Assembly (NCBI RefSeq): GCF_042434395.1
Contig: NZ_JBHLTP010000012.1
Coordinates: 124,001 to 188,000 of the forward strand
Length of the DNA stretch: 64,000 nucleotides
From: Pontibacillus salicampi
Lineage (GTDB): Bacteria; Bacillota; Bacilli; Bacillales; BH030062
Direction: 5' to 3'
Part shown: piece after piece, positions 26,177 through 34,921 of the stretch
Numbering within the stretch: position 1 is the stretch's first letter
Layout: every line of letters starts with the position of its first letter
The notes under the pieces: model-generated
Database searches by the model: none
Seen by the model: the letters and a program-made list of their open reading frames with translations, nothing else
What the model was told of the DNA's origin: nothing
Translations under genes and position numbers: made by a program

Positions 26177-26476
26177 ATGAAATTATCTGTTCAAGAACAA
26201 GCAGCAAACTGGTATAAAGACGAGTTAGAGCTAGAGAAGGATTCATCCCTCCGTTTCTTTGTTAGGTATGGTGGTGTAGGAGGTTTGAAGCCTGGATTCT
26301 CCTTAGGCATTCGACCAGAAGAACCAGTCGAACCAGTTGCCGAGGATACGGTTAAAGATGTACAGTTCTATATAGAACAAGAAGATGCATGGTATTTCGA
26401 TCATCATGATGTTACAGTCTACTACAATGAAGACAAGCAGGAGCCAGATTTCGAATATAAAGACACCACTTCATGA
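26177..26476 (+). CDS. yneR: HesB/IscA-like protein YneR
   Basis: 99 aa. HesB-fold protein (residues 1-75: MKLSVQEQAANWYKDELELE, RYGGVGGLKPGFSLGI) but without the three conserved cysteines that bind Fe-S in IscA, as usual for the YneR subgroup. Role unknown. RBS AGGGGTG lies upstream and a bidirectional terminator follows. Confidence 0.82.
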   Translation: MKLSVQEQAANWYKDELELEKDSSLRFFVRYGGVGGLKPGFSLGIRPEEPVEPVAEDTVKDVQFYIEQEDAWYFDHHDVTVYYNEDKQEPDFEYKDTTS

Positions 26477-26493
26477 TATTCTATTTCCGGCAT

Positions 26494-26532
26494 AAAAAGC
26501 CCTTCTTTCCGGTGAAGAAAGAAGGGCTTTTT
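26494..26532. terminator. Bidirectional terminator between yneR and yneQ
   Basis: 16-bp stem (AAAAAGCCCTTCTTTC with its complement) and 7-nt loop; T-run on both strands. Confidence 0.92.
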
Positions 26533-26545
26533 CATGCTAAAGTTC

Positions 26546-26848
26546 CTATTCGGATAAATTAAATCGTTTAATGTGCTCCGTTAAACCTTCCGATCGCAAA
26601 ACTTCCAGCTGTTTTTCCCCCATAACATCAAAATGAGGATACGGATTTTCATGTATCCAGTGAGCCTGTAAATTATATTGCTTTCCCCAAGCAATCAATT
26701 TATCCTGATTACAACTGCCGACCTTCGTAACGGTCTTTGCATCAGGAAACCGATCGTCTAGCCAATAATGAGTCAAAAAGGCAATATCCCCCTGTTTCAC
26801 CTTCCGTTTCCATTCAGCTAATTCCTGTTTGGTTACACCAAATGCCAC
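26546..26848 (-). CDS. yneQ: Conserved hypothetical protein YneQ
   Basis: 100 aa, soluble. Matches the YneQ family by length, by position between yneR and yneP, and by segments such as THYWLDDRFPDAKTVTKVGSCN and ENPYPHFDVMG. Function unknown. It begins 3 nt after the thioesterase stop, so the three minus-strand genes from 29565 down probably form one transcript. Confidence 0.8.
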   Translation of the reverse strand: MAFGVTKQELAEWKRKVKQGDIAFLTHYWLDDRFPDAKTVTKVGSCNQDKLIAWGKQYNLQAHWIHENPYPHFDVMGEKQLEVLRSEGLTEHIKRFNLSE

Positions 26849-26851
26849 TCG

Positions 26852-27274
26852 TCACGCATCTCCCTTTGCATCCATATAAGCCTGATGAATATCAGGAAAA
26901 ACCTTTCTGATGGATACTGGCTTAAAGGATTCTTTTCTCACACATACGTGCTTTGTGCTTCCTGTTACAGCTGTTTCTCCTTCAGGGGTTTGCACCTCAT
27001 ACCCATAGGTTACCCGCAATCCATCATAGGACGCTACCCAGGTGAGCACTTTGGCTGTTTGTCCATAACGGAGCGGCTTTTTAAACTGCAGATCAGCATC
27101 GACCAGAGGGGAGAGGATACCGCTCTCCTCCATCTCATGATAACGAAAACCTAATTCTTCAATTAGTACAGTACGTCCAATCTCAAACCAAATCAAATAA
27201 TTAGCATGATAGACGACTCCCATTTGATCTGTCTCTTGATATCGTACTTTTACTTCTGTTTCTGTAACCATCAT
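26852..27274 (-). CDS. yneP: Acyl-CoA thioesterase YneP (4HBT hotdog family)
   Basis: 140 aa single hotdog domain. The 4-hydroxybenzoyl-CoA thioesterase signature is clear: VRYQETDQMGVVYHANYLIWFEIGR with the catalytic Asp. It hydrolyses an acyl-CoA of unknown identity. The ATG at 27274 overlaps the TGA of the AAA protein gene (ATGATG), with AAAGGAAGAG upstream inside that gene, so translation of the two is coupled. Confidence 0.87.
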   Translation of the reverse strand: MMVTETEVKVRYQETDQMGVVYHANYLIWFEIGRTVLIEELGFRYHEMEESGILSPLVDADLQFKKPLRYGQTAKVLTWVASYDGLRVTYGYEVQTPEGETAVTGSTKHVCVRKESFKPVSIRKVFPDIHQAYMDAKGDA

Positions 27275-29565
27275 ATTTCTCTTCCTTTCACTGCCTGCCA
27301 AGCTTTTTCTACATCATCCTTCGCAAGTTCAAATGGATCTTCACCGTCTCCGTTATCTATCCGAAGGGCTTGATATTGTACCGCTTCGTCCACCAGGTTA
27401 CTGACAAATCGACCGTTACCTTCTGTCGTATGCTCCCTGTATTGTTCTTCTAAAAAGGACAAAGCATATTCACTTAGATGATATTTATATTGCTGCGCCT
27501 GATAGGTGGTCATGTCCACCAGCTCCTCTGCTTCATAATCTGGAAAATGGAAAAACTTTTTAAAGCGGGAGGATAATCCTGGATTACTTTGGATGAGCTG
27601 GCGCATTTCTTGTTTATACCCTGCCAGGATGACAACTAGATTTTCATTATGCTTAGTCATTTCATCCACTAAAGTATCCACTGCCTCTTTTCCGAAATCA
27701 TTGCCACCAGATTGAAAGAGGGAATACGCCTCATCAATGAAAAGAACGCCCCCAAGAGACTCCCTTATCTTCTTCTTCGTTTTCATAGCGGTTTGGCCAA
27801 CGTATCCGGCTACTAAATCACTTCTCGATGCAACCACCACATGGCCACGCTTTAGTAACCCGCATTCCTTTAATACACCCGCATAAATATGAGCAACTGT
27901 TGTCTTTCCCGTTCCAGGGTTACCAGAAAAGACAGCATGCAATTGAATGGGTACAGTCGGCAGCCCTTGTTCCCGTCGATCCTGCTGCATTCTAACAAAG
28001 GAGGATAGCTTCTTCACTTCTTCTTTAACAGGCTGTAGCCCTATTAACGCTTCTAACTCCTCGAGCGGAGCTACGTTATCCTTCTCTCCATCGAGCACTT
28101 CTGAAAAATGCTCCGATTCCAGACGCATATAATCGAGCCAGTTTACTTCATTATGATAGGATGCATGTGCTCCCTTATGGAAAATAGTTTGAAGCACAAT
28201 ATTCTTTACAGATCTGGCATTACCAAAGCTCTCATCCACTTTACGCTTATCTATCGCGGATTCTAAACGAGCCAGCGCCTCATACGTGAAGAAATAATCA
28301 TTCTCTAATGCTGTCATTTCGCCTATATAAATCAACTCGTCCATTGTGTAGTTTGGCAGTGTAATATGATTTTGTTCGGGGAAGCGGCTGCGTAGTCCAG
28401 GGTTACTCCATAAAAATTGACGCATTTCTTCTGGATAACCAGCCATGATTACAGCAAATTTATCTCCATACTCTTTACTAGTCATGGCTGATACTAGCGT
28501 ATCAATAACAGCCTGCCCGTAATCATTTCCAGTTTGCCCTTCTCTTTTTAAGCTGTATGCTTCATCAATGAATAGAACCCCACCAATGGCCTGCTGCACA
28601 TAATTCATTGTATTTTCCTCTGATTGCCCAACATAGGACCCAACTAGATGAGAACGGTTTACTTCAATGACTTCCTTCGTGTCTAACAGTCCCAGCTCAT
28701 AGTAAATGTTCGCTAGCAAACGAGCAATTGTAGTCTTTCCCGTCCCAGGGTTTCCGCTTATAATCATGTGAAGCTCTGGCTCATCACTCATGTGAAACCC
28801 TAAGTTCTTCCTCTTTTGTTGATATTTCAAATATTGATAATATCGATGAATATATGACTTGATTTCATCTAACCCAACCATATCATCCAATTGGGTTAAA
28901 GCATCATGCTCTCCATCTTTTGTAAGGCTGTTCGGAAGCATCTGTCTTAAATCTAATACAAGAGCATCCAGCTGCCTCAACCATTCATTTACGTTAGATT
29001 CCGAAATATGATTAACACCATTCATTTCATTCGCCTGAAATGGCTCTAATTCTCGTACTAGTCCATCCAGTGCTTCCTGACCTTTTTGTAATAATGAGGT
29101 AGTGGAAGACATTCTTACTGAAGGGTAGGTGGTTGCGTGTGTGGACCAATTCTCCTCTAATGTCTCTACCTTCTGTATGATTTGTTCTACCTTTTTCCGC
29201 TTAACGGATTGATGGTCTGACCCATGAATCATGAGCTCACGAAATTGCTCGTTTTGAATGAGCTGGAGATGGCGGCTTATATCTACTAGCTCATCCAGGT
29301 GTGTAACTATGGCATCCTGCTCTCCATTTTGCTTTGCCTTCGCTACAAACTCACTAGCAAGGTCATCTAATTCCATAGTGGATCGCTGCATTCTATAATA
29401 AGCAATCAGAGCATAAAGACGACTCCTCAAATCCGGTTCCAGTTCATCCTTTGTTTGCTCGACTCTATCCATATATCGTAACGCCTCCGCCTCATGTAAA
29501 GGGGGGGGCATCGTTATATCCGTCCAACTTTGTAGTTTCATCCGTTTATCCTGCTCTATAGTCAT
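27271..29565 (-). CDS. Tandem CbbX/SpoVK-type AAA ATPase
   Basis: 764 aa. Residues 1-225 are a charged helical domain with no recognised family. Two complete AAA modules follow: the first at about 235-480 (GNPGTGKTTIARLL, GGVLFIDEAYSLKREG, NPGLRSRFPEQN), the second at about 510-755 (GNPGTGKTTVAHIY, GGVLFIDEAYSLFQSGG, NPGLSSRFKKFF). Both have Walker A, Walker B and the arginine-finger region, as in CbbX/CfxQ remodellers and SpoVK. No B. subtilis counterpart at this locus is known to me. Start ATG 29565 with AAGGATG; the stop overlaps the thioesterase start. The function is unknown; related single-module proteins remodel Rubisco or act in sporulation. Confidence 0.85.
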   Translation of the reverse strand: MTIEQDKRMKLQSWTDITMPPPLHEAEALRYMDRVEQTKDELEPDLRSRLYALIAYYRMQRSTMELDDLASEFVAKAKQNGEQDAIVTHLDELVDISRHLQLIQNEQFRELMIHGSDHQSVKRKKVEQIIQKVETLEENWSTHATTYPSVRMSSTTSLLQKGQEALDGLVRELEPFQANEMNGVNHISESNVNEWLRQLDALVLDLRQMLPNSLTKDGEHDALTQLDDMVGLDEIKSYIHRYYQYLKYQQKRKNLGFHMSDEPELHMIISGNPGTGKTTIARLLANIYYELGLLDTKEVIEVNRSHLVGSYVGQSEENTMNYVQQAIGGVLFIDEAYSLKREGQTGNDYGQAVIDTLVSAMTSKEYGDKFAVIMAGYPEEMRQFLWSNPGLRSRFPEQNHITLPNYTMDELIYIGEMTALENDYFFTYEALARLESAIDKRKVDESFGNARSVKNIVLQTIFHKGAHASYHNEVNWLDYMRLESEHFSEVLDGEKDNVAPLEELEALIGLQPVKEEVKKLSSFVRMQQDRREQGLPTVPIQLHAVFSGNPGTGKTTVAHIYAGVLKECGLLKRGHVVVASRSDLVAGYVGQTAMKTKKKIRESLGGVLFIDEAYSLFQSGGNDFGKEAVDTLVDEMTKHNENLVVILAGYKQEMRQLIQSNPGLSSRFKKFFHFPDYEAEELVDMTTYQAQQYKYHLSEYALSFLEEQYREHTTEGNGRFVSNLVDEAVQYQALRIDNGDGEDPFELAKDDVEKAWQAVKGREI

Positions 29566-29837
29566 CAAATCATCCTTGTTCTTCTATATTCCATTATTTC
29601 ATTTTATCACACGATAACGACAAAGTAAGGCAGGATGCATGGACTACCAGACAAAAAATTTAACAAAAAGCGCTGTCAATGAACGTGTTCCACAGTATCC
29701 TATGTCTAACAGCTAGCAAAACAACCGGGCTGACAAACTAGAGTAATTACTTTGTCACAAGCTCTGTTTATGCTTGTAGTTTATTTTTCTGGATGGCAAG
29801 TCTCAGATGAACTCCAATAATAAATCATTGTTATTAA
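29566..29837. other. Upstream region of the tandem AAA operon
   Basis: 272 nt between the AAA gene start and the tlp terminator, AT-rich near 29580-29660. I see no gene, hairpin or known operator besides the terminator at its edge; the AAA operon promoter must lie here. Confidence 0.5.
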
Positions 29838-29872
29838 ATAAATCCTGGTGGGACATATCCACCAGGATTTAT
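29838..29872 (-). terminator. Terminator after tlp
   Basis: 14-bp stem (ATAAATCCTGGTGG and its complement), 7-nt loop; the tail TTTAATAA is only moderately T-rich. It lies just past the tlp stop. Confidence 0.75.
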
Positions 29873-29882
29873 CTTACGTGAC

Positions 29883-30122
29883 TTAGAGGTCTCCCTCTTG
29901 CTGATAATGTGATTCATCTTTTATTTCATTACGCATCGCATCTATGGACTCTTCCCGACGTTTATTTTTCGCTTCAATCTGCGCCTTTTCATCTTCTGAT
30001 GCAAATTGCATTGAATCATGTGCTTCCTCGATATTTTCAATAGTATTTTGAACATTTTCGATTAATCGACTAACGTTATCACTGCGATCATCTGGATTAA
30101 CCTGCTGTTTTTGTTTAGCCAC
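29883..30122 (-). CDS. tlp: Small acid-soluble spore protein Tlp
   Basis: 79 aa, highly charged, with the Tlp family pattern NPDDRSDNVSRLIENVQNTIENIEEAHDSM. Tlp accumulates in the spore core. Despite its name it is not a redox thioredoxin. Start codon GTG 30122 behind AGGAGGACACTATC. It follows sspN by 12 nt as in B. subtilis sspN-tlp, which is transcribed by sigma-G. Confidence 0.92.
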   Translation of the reverse strand: MAKQKQQVNPDDRSDNVSRLIENVQNTIENIEEAHDSMQFASEDEKAQIEAKNKRREESIDAMRNEIKDESHYQQEGDL

Positions 30123-30134
30123 GATAGTGTCCTC

Positions 30135-30281
30135 CTACTTTTTCCCTTTTGTTTGAATGACTTTCGGTTTATGAGCGTCTTGCATTTGCATTTGCTTGCC
30201 TTTATTTCCTCCAGCCTCTCGGGAGTTTGTTCCTAGGTGGCTTGGAGTAAAATGTTTAGAATCTTTTTTTGGATTACTCAT
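30135..30281 (-). CDS. sspN: Small acid-soluble spore protein N
   Basis: 48 aa, read directly from the sequence. Shares with SspN the central FTPSHLGTNSREAGGNKGK and the terminal IQTKGKK. Minor SASP of the forespore. AGGAG lies 9 nt before ATG 30281. Upstream, GTATA (30338-30342) and CAATATA (30312-30318) resemble sigma-G -35 and -10 elements with a slightly long spacer. tlp follows in the same transcript. Confidence 0.88.
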   Translation of the reverse strand: MSNPKKDSKHFTPSHLGTNSREAGGNKGKQMQMQDAHKPKVIQTKGKK

Positions 30282-30311
30282 TGGTGTCACTCCTCTTAAA
30301 GATCTTCACTC

Positions 30312-30342
30312 TATATTGTCTGCTGATGGAAGGCAAATATAC
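30312..30342 (-). promoter_or_regulatory. Possible sigma-G promoter of sspN-tlp
   Basis: Minus strand GTATA, 19-nt spacer, CAATATA: similar to the sigma-G pattern (G.ATR / CAT..TA). Supported mainly by the forespore role of the genes. Confidence 0.35.
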
Positions 30343-30370
30343 AAAAAACAGATAACCATTGGTTACCTGT
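30343..30370 (-). terminator. Terminator overlapping the stop of the FbpB-like gene
   Basis: Stem ACAGGTAACC / GGTTATCTGT (one G-T pair), 3-nt loop, then TTTTTTG on the minus strand. It separates the FbpB-like gene from sspN. Confidence 0.65.
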
Positions 30371-30497
30371 TTAATGTATCGTTCATTCGCTGATCTATTT
30401 TTTCTTCAATTTGGTTAATTAAATCTTCATCCTCAATAATAGCCTGACGATTTAGCTGTATGAGTTCCTCAAAAGTAGGTTTTTTCTTTCTGCTCAT
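30363..30497 (-). CDS. FbpB-family small basic protein
   Basis: 44 aa, read directly. The N terminus MSRKKKPTFEELIQLNRQAI and the DEDLINQIEEKIDQR helix match the Fur-regulated basic protein (FbpB) family, whose characterised member acts with the small RNA FsrA in iron sparing. AAAAGGAGCG lies 9 nt before ATG 30497. I see no Fur box (GATAATGAT-type) upstream, so iron control is not supported here. Too short for standard gene callers. Confidence 0.7.
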   Translation of the reverse strand: MSRKKKPTFEELIQLNRQAIIEDEDLINQIEEKIDQRMNDTLNR

Positions 30498-30561
30498 GGG
30501 GATTTCGCTCCTTTTAGGTTGTTACTAAAGGATTACCCTAATTTTCAGAAAATATACCTGT

Positions 30562-31149
30562 TTATTTGAGTTTTTCTTTCATCTCCTTCATATAGGACAT
30601 ATTCATAGGACCTACCTTTGGAGCCTGTTGAATGGTTCCGTCTGTCCCGATGAAATAAGTGGTCGGCAAGGCTTGGGCTCGAAAAAGGCTGTTTGCATCA
30701 TTGTTAGGATCAAGCAGCACCTTAAATGTATATCCATTTTCCTTCACATATTGAGCAATTTTGTCTCTTCCGCCTGTTTCCGTAGCTGTTGCATTTACCG
30801 CAATAATGGTTACTTCCTCGCCATATTCTTCATGAAATTGCTGCATTTCTGGCATTTCCTCTCGACAAGGTGGGCACCAGGTGGCCCAGAAATTTAAGTA
30901 TACTTTTTGCCCTCTAAAATCAGATAAATGCACTTTTTCTCCCTCTAGCGTTTCTAATTGAACATCAGGTGCTTCTTCGCCTACCTTTAATCCCTTCGGT
31001 GCATTGGGAGGTGTCATAGCTGATCCCTCAGGTGCTTCACTCGTGGAGTGCTGGTCACTTTTAGCGGTTGAGCTTGTATCTAATACACTGTAGATGGTAT
31101 ATCCAAATAAAGCTAATATAATAACAGCACCAATGATGCGTTTCATCAT
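30562..31149 (-). CDS. yneN: TlpA/ResA-type thiol-disulfide oxidoreductase YneN, membrane-anchored
   Basis: 195 aa. One N-terminal membrane anchor (IIGAVIILALFGYTIYSVL), then an extracytoplasmic AhpC/TSA-type thioredoxin fold with the redox motif WATWCPPCREEMPEM and the cis-Pro region QALPTTYFIG. It reduces or oxidises protein thiols outside the membrane. The start is ATG 31149 behind AAGGAAG; this ATGATG overlaps the TGA of the preceding membrane protein gene, so the two are coupled. Confidence 0.87.
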   Translation of the reverse strand: MMKRIIGAVIILALFGYTIYSVLDTSSTAKSDQHSTSEAPEGSAMTPPNAPKGLKVGEEAPDVQLETLEGEKVHLSDFRGQKVYLNFWATWCPPCREEMPEMQQFHEEYGEEVTIIAVNATATETGGRDKIAQYVKENGYTFKVLLDPNNDANSLFRAQALPTTYFIGTDGTIQQAPKVGPMNMSYMKEMKEKLK

Positions 31150-31817
31150 TTTAAACACTTCCTTTTTCCAGTTACTCTGAAGTCTAATACGTACAAGGCA
31201 AGCCAAACGGCAAACCCCGTCCAAATCCACCAATCGGTTATGTGAACAGTATGAAAGATAATATAGGTGAAAATAAGGGCAGGAATAATAGATAATGCGA
31301 CACGAACACTAAAGATTCCGTTATGAAGAGCATTCTTTGCAAACCAATAGGAAAGCGAGGCAAAAATACAAATGATACCAATCACAATGCCTTCCTTATA
31401 TATGGTAAATATATATGTACTTGCACTCCAATATACCCCAACAAAAAACAATAATGATGACATAGTAAGTTGAAACAGCTGTGTAGTGCTCAACGAATCC
31501 TTCCGAAGAATAACGTAATACATGCCTATTGCTGATGTCAATCCAAGCATTATCCCTAAGGTACCGCCATTGTAATATATAAGCCGTAGCGGGTTAGCGA
31601 AGACATCAATGGGATGTAAAATTATATAGCTACCTTTCCAAATTAGAACACCCGCTGTACATGCATAGGCTAATTCCATCGGAACGAATTGGGTCGTTAC
31701 AATGGCATGCTTTCGTTGTAGTATGTATAACCACAGCATCGCAAGAAGAACAGAAAGGATGTATGTAAAAGATTGTGCTGATAAAACAAATGGCCCTAAG
31801 GCTAATGTATAATTCAT
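31146..31817 (-). CDS. Polytopic membrane protein, Lgt-like but lacking catalytic motif
   Basis: 223 aa with about seven membrane segments. Its N-terminal layout (LGPFVLSAQSFTYILSVLLA, then PLRLIYYNGGTLGIMLGL) resembles prolipoprotein diacylglyceryl transferase, which reads LGP...YGLL and W.GG...GGL. The Lgt signature GR.GNF.N is missing, so lipoprotein modification is unlikely. It is translationally coupled to the TlpA-type thioredoxin, which suggests it works with it, perhaps as an electron donor or anchor; this is inference. Start ATG 31817 has TAAGGAG upstream. Confidence 0.6.
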   Translation of the reverse strand: MNYTLALGPFVLSAQSFTYILSVLLAMLWLYILQRKHAIVTTQFVPMELAYACTAGVLIWKGSYIILHPIDVFANPLRLIYYNGGTLGIMLGLTSAIGMYYVILRKDSLSTTQLFQLTMSSLLFFVGVYWSASTYIFTIYKEGIVIGIICIFASLSYWFAKNALHNGIFSVRVALSIIPALIFTYIIFHTVHITDWWIWTGFAVWLALYVLDFRVTGKRKCLK

Positions 31818-31974
31818 GTATGTTCTCCTTACATGCAACTTTTGATTCTAATATTAAGGAGAAATGGAAGAGATGTAAAGGAGCTTACGTCAGATGTTAG
31901 GATTTTGTCACTATTGATTTGACCAGACCGTACTCTTTTCATTTCATCTCCCATATGGGGAATATGTAACACAA

Positions 31975-32012
31975 AACGAACCGCTCAGGCATTCATACCT
32001 TAACGGTTCGTT
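31975..32012 (-). terminator. Terminator after acnA
   Basis: 9-bp stem AACGAACCG / CGGTTCGTT with an inner AGG/CCT pairing, followed by TTTTG on the minus strand. Confidence 0.75.
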
Positions 32013-32024
32013 CCATTGTTAACA

Positions 32025-34739
32025 CTATGTTGTTTGTAATTTATCTCTTAATACTTTTTGTAAAATACCACCGTGGCGATAATAATCAATTTCTACCCCA
32101 CTATCGAAACGTGCTACTACATTGAAGTGCGTTTTATTTCCTTCTTCATCCGTAGCTGTAACTTCTACCAAATCATGAGGCTTAACTGTTTCATCAATGT
32201 TAATATCAAAGCTTTCTTTTCCTGTTAGCCCTAGTGAATCAGCGCTGTCTCCTTCTTTAAATTGAAGAGGAAGTACGCCCATCATAACTAGGTTAGAACG
32301 GTGAATACGCTCAAAGCTTTCCGCTATAACTGTTTTAATGCCTAGAAGGTTTGTACCTTTTGCAGCCCAGTCACGAGAGCTTCCCATCCCGTAATCCTTA
32401 CCTGCAACTACAATTAAGTTGGTACCATCTTCTTGATACTTCATGGCAGCATCATAAATTGGCATAACCTGTTCTGTAGGCCAGTACGTTGTATAACCAC
32501 CTTCTGTGCCTGGGGCTAATTTATTTCGAATTCTAATATTGGCAAATGTTCCTCGCATCATAACTTCGTGATTTCCTCGACGAGAACCGTAGGAATTAAA
32601 ATTACGAGGCGATACACCTTTATCCTGTAAATATTGACCAGCTGGCATGTCCTTCGCAATAGCACCTGCAGGGCTGATATGGTCCGTAGTGACAGAATCA
32701 CCAAACTTACCAATGGCACGCAGATTCTTTAAATCCTTCACTTTGTCTGGATCTTTAGCTAATCCAACGAAGAAAGGAGGGTTTTGGATGTAAGTAGATT
32801 CCTCATCCCAATCATACAATGGTTCATCCGTTGTATTGATTTCATTCCATTTCTCATTTGAATCAAATACATCTTCATACTCTTTACGGAAGATTTCCGG
32901 ATTAACATTTTTATCGATTTCATTTTTGATTTCATCCATTGTTGGCCAGAGGTCATGGAAGAATACATCCTTCCCATCCTTATCCTGACCAATCGGCTCT
33001 TTGTAAAGATCCACATCTACTGTTCCTGCTAGGGCATATGCAACAACAAGTGGTGGAGATGCAAGATAGTTTGCTTTTACAAGCGGATGAATACGTCCTT
33101 CGAAGTTACGGTTTCCAGAAAGAACAGAGGATACCGTTAAATCATTCTCTGCAATAGCTTCCTCAATTTCAGGTGCAAGCGGTCCTGAATTTCCGATACA
33201 GGTTGTACAGCCGTAGCCTACCAGGTTAAAGCCTAATTGTTCCAGATATTGCATAAGCCCTGAATCCTCTAGGTAGCGTGTCACTACTTTTGAGCCTGGA
33301 GCTAGAGATGTTTTAACATATTCTGGTACCTCTAGACCTTTTTCTACAGCTTTTTTCGCCAATAAGCCCGCTCCAAGCATTACATGAGGATTGGAGGTAT
33401 TGGTGCAAGAGGTTATAGCAGCAATAGCTACACCACCTGTTTTCATGTTAGAGCTCTTTCCATTTGGATGCTCTATCGTTACTGCTTTATCTTTCTCTTT
33501 GTCACTTAGGCCAAAGCCTTGATTTCCTTCCGGTGCAGTTAATGCATGGTTAAAGGATTCCTTCATTTCTGAAAGTGGAATTAAATCTTGAGGACGCTTA
33601 GGACCAGACAGGTTAGGTTCCAGCTCACTAAGGTCAATTTCCACTAAATCTGTAAATTCTGGATCTTCCTGATCAGGAGAATAGAAAAGGTCGTTCTCTT
33701 TACAATATTGTTCTACTACCTGGATATGTTCTTCTGTACGTCCCGTTAGACGAAGGTATTCCAGTGATTCTTTATCTACAGGGAAGAATCCGCACGTTGC
33801 TCCATATTCTGGAGCCATGTTAGAAATGGTTGCTCGGTCAGCTAGCGGCATGTCTGTCAAGCCTGGTCCGAAGAATTCTACGAACTTGCCTACTACGTTT
33901 TTCTCACGAAGCTTTTGTGTAACCTTTAGTGCAAGGTCAGTAGCAGTAGTCCCAGATGGGAAGCTTCCCTTTAGCTTAACACCAATTACTTCTGGAGCAG
34001 GGAAATAAGAAGGCTGTCCGAGCATACCTGCTTCGGCCTCAATGCCTCCAACTCCCCAGCCCAGAACACCAAGACCATTAATCATAGTAGTATGGGAATC
34101 TGTTCCCACTAGTGTATCTGGATATGTCTCATATTCGCCGTTGTCATTTTCAACGGCATGCACAACGTTCGCTAAGTATTCCAGGTTTACCTGGTGAACA
34201 ATTCCAGTTGCAGGTGGAACTGCCTGATAATTGTTAAAGGCTTTTTTAGCCCAATTCAAAAATTCATACCGTTCTTTGTTACGTTCAAACTCTAATTCCA
34301 TATTTGCTTTTAAGGCATTTGGCGTACCATATTCATCTACTTGCACAGAGTGGTCAATAACAAGGTCAACTGGAACCTCTGGATTGATTTCATCAGGGCT
34401 TCCCCCCATATCAACCATAGCTTTTCGCAATGAAGCTAAGTCCACAACTGCTGGAACCCCAGTAAAGTCCTGTAAAATAACACGAGAAGGCTTAAATGGA
34501 ACATCAACGCTTTCCGCATCTTTGCTTCCCCATTTTGCTAATTTCTCGATGTGTTCCTTTTGAATTACTTCTCCGTCTTCCTGACGAAGAACGGATTCAA
34601 GAAGGACACGAATGGAGTATGGGAGACGAGATATCTTCCCGTAGCCTGCATCTTCAAGCTTGCTTAACTGGTAATAATTATACTTTTTGCCATTCACTTC
34701 AAATTGATTACGCGCATGAAAAGTATCGTTTCGTGCCAT
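32025..34739 (-). CDS. acnA: Aconitate hydratase (aconitase)
   Basis: 904 aa, typical for the AcnA/IRP1-type enzyme (citB of B. subtilis). It interconverts citrate and isocitrate. The 4Fe-4S ligands are visible in AITSCTNTSNPHVMLG and GYGCTTCIGNSGPL, and substrate residues in SVTTDHISPAG, FNSYGSRRGNHEVM and MGSSRDWAAKG. The protein is rich in Asp and Glu, fitting a halotolerant host. No clear CcpC dyad (ATAA-N7-TTAT) is seen in the 180-nt upstream region; a weak cre-like sequence at 34851-34865 is discussed among rejected items. Confidence 0.97.
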   Translation of the reverse strand: MARNDTFHARNQFEVNGKKYNYYQLSKLEDAGYGKISRLPYSIRVLLESVLRQEDGEVIQKEHIEKLAKWGSKDAESVDVPFKPSRVILQDFTGVPAVVDLASLRKAMVDMGGSPDEINPEVPVDLVIDHSVQVDEYGTPNALKANMELEFERNKERYEFLNWAKKAFNNYQAVPPATGIVHQVNLEYLANVVHAVENDNGEYETYPDTLVGTDSHTTMINGLGVLGWGVGGIEAEAGMLGQPSYFPAPEVIGVKLKGSFPSGTTATDLALKVTQKLREKNVVGKFVEFFGPGLTDMPLADRATISNMAPEYGATCGFFPVDKESLEYLRLTGRTEEHIQVVEQYCKENDLFYSPDQEDPEFTDLVEIDLSELEPNLSGPKRPQDLIPLSEMKESFNHALTAPEGNQGFGLSDKEKDKAVTIEHPNGKSSNMKTGGVAIAAITSCTNTSNPHVMLGAGLLAKKAVEKGLEVPEYVKTSLAPGSKVVTRYLEDSGLMQYLEQLGFNLVGYGCTTCIGNSGPLAPEIEEAIAENDLTVSSVLSGNRNFEGRIHPLVKANYLASPPLVVAYALAGTVDVDLYKEPIGQDKDGKDVFFHDLWPTMDEIKNEIDKNVNPEIFRKEYEDVFDSNEKWNEINTTDEPLYDWDEESTYIQNPPFFVGLAKDPDKVKDLKNLRAIGKFGDSVTTDHISPAGAIAKDMPAGQYLQDKGVSPRNFNSYGSRRGNHEVMMRGTFANIRIRNKLAPGTEGGYTTYWPTEQVMPIYDAAMKYQEDGTNLIVVAGKDYGMGSSRDWAAKGTNLLGIKTVIAESFERIHRSNLVMMGVLPLQFKEGDSADSLGLTGKESFDINIDETVKPHDLVEVTATDEEGNKTHFNVVARFDSGVEIDYYRHGGILQKVLRDKLQTT

Positions 34740-34921
34740 AAACTATTTACCCCCTCAAACAATATAAATCGAGAAAGCCTCTTCGGCTTCTCCTACCCCA
34801 AATGATAACTTTCAGATTATTAAAAAGAAAATCTGCAATTTACATTTTAAATGAAAACGATTTATAAGTAAAATATTTCGTTACAAATTTTCTAATAATA
34901 AAGATCAGGAGGTGGTAAAAA

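Noticed and set aside
34851..34865. cre-like sequence ATGAAAACGATTTAT upstream of acnA
   Set aside because: It misses the conserved C in the right half; in such an AT-rich region the match is too weak to call.
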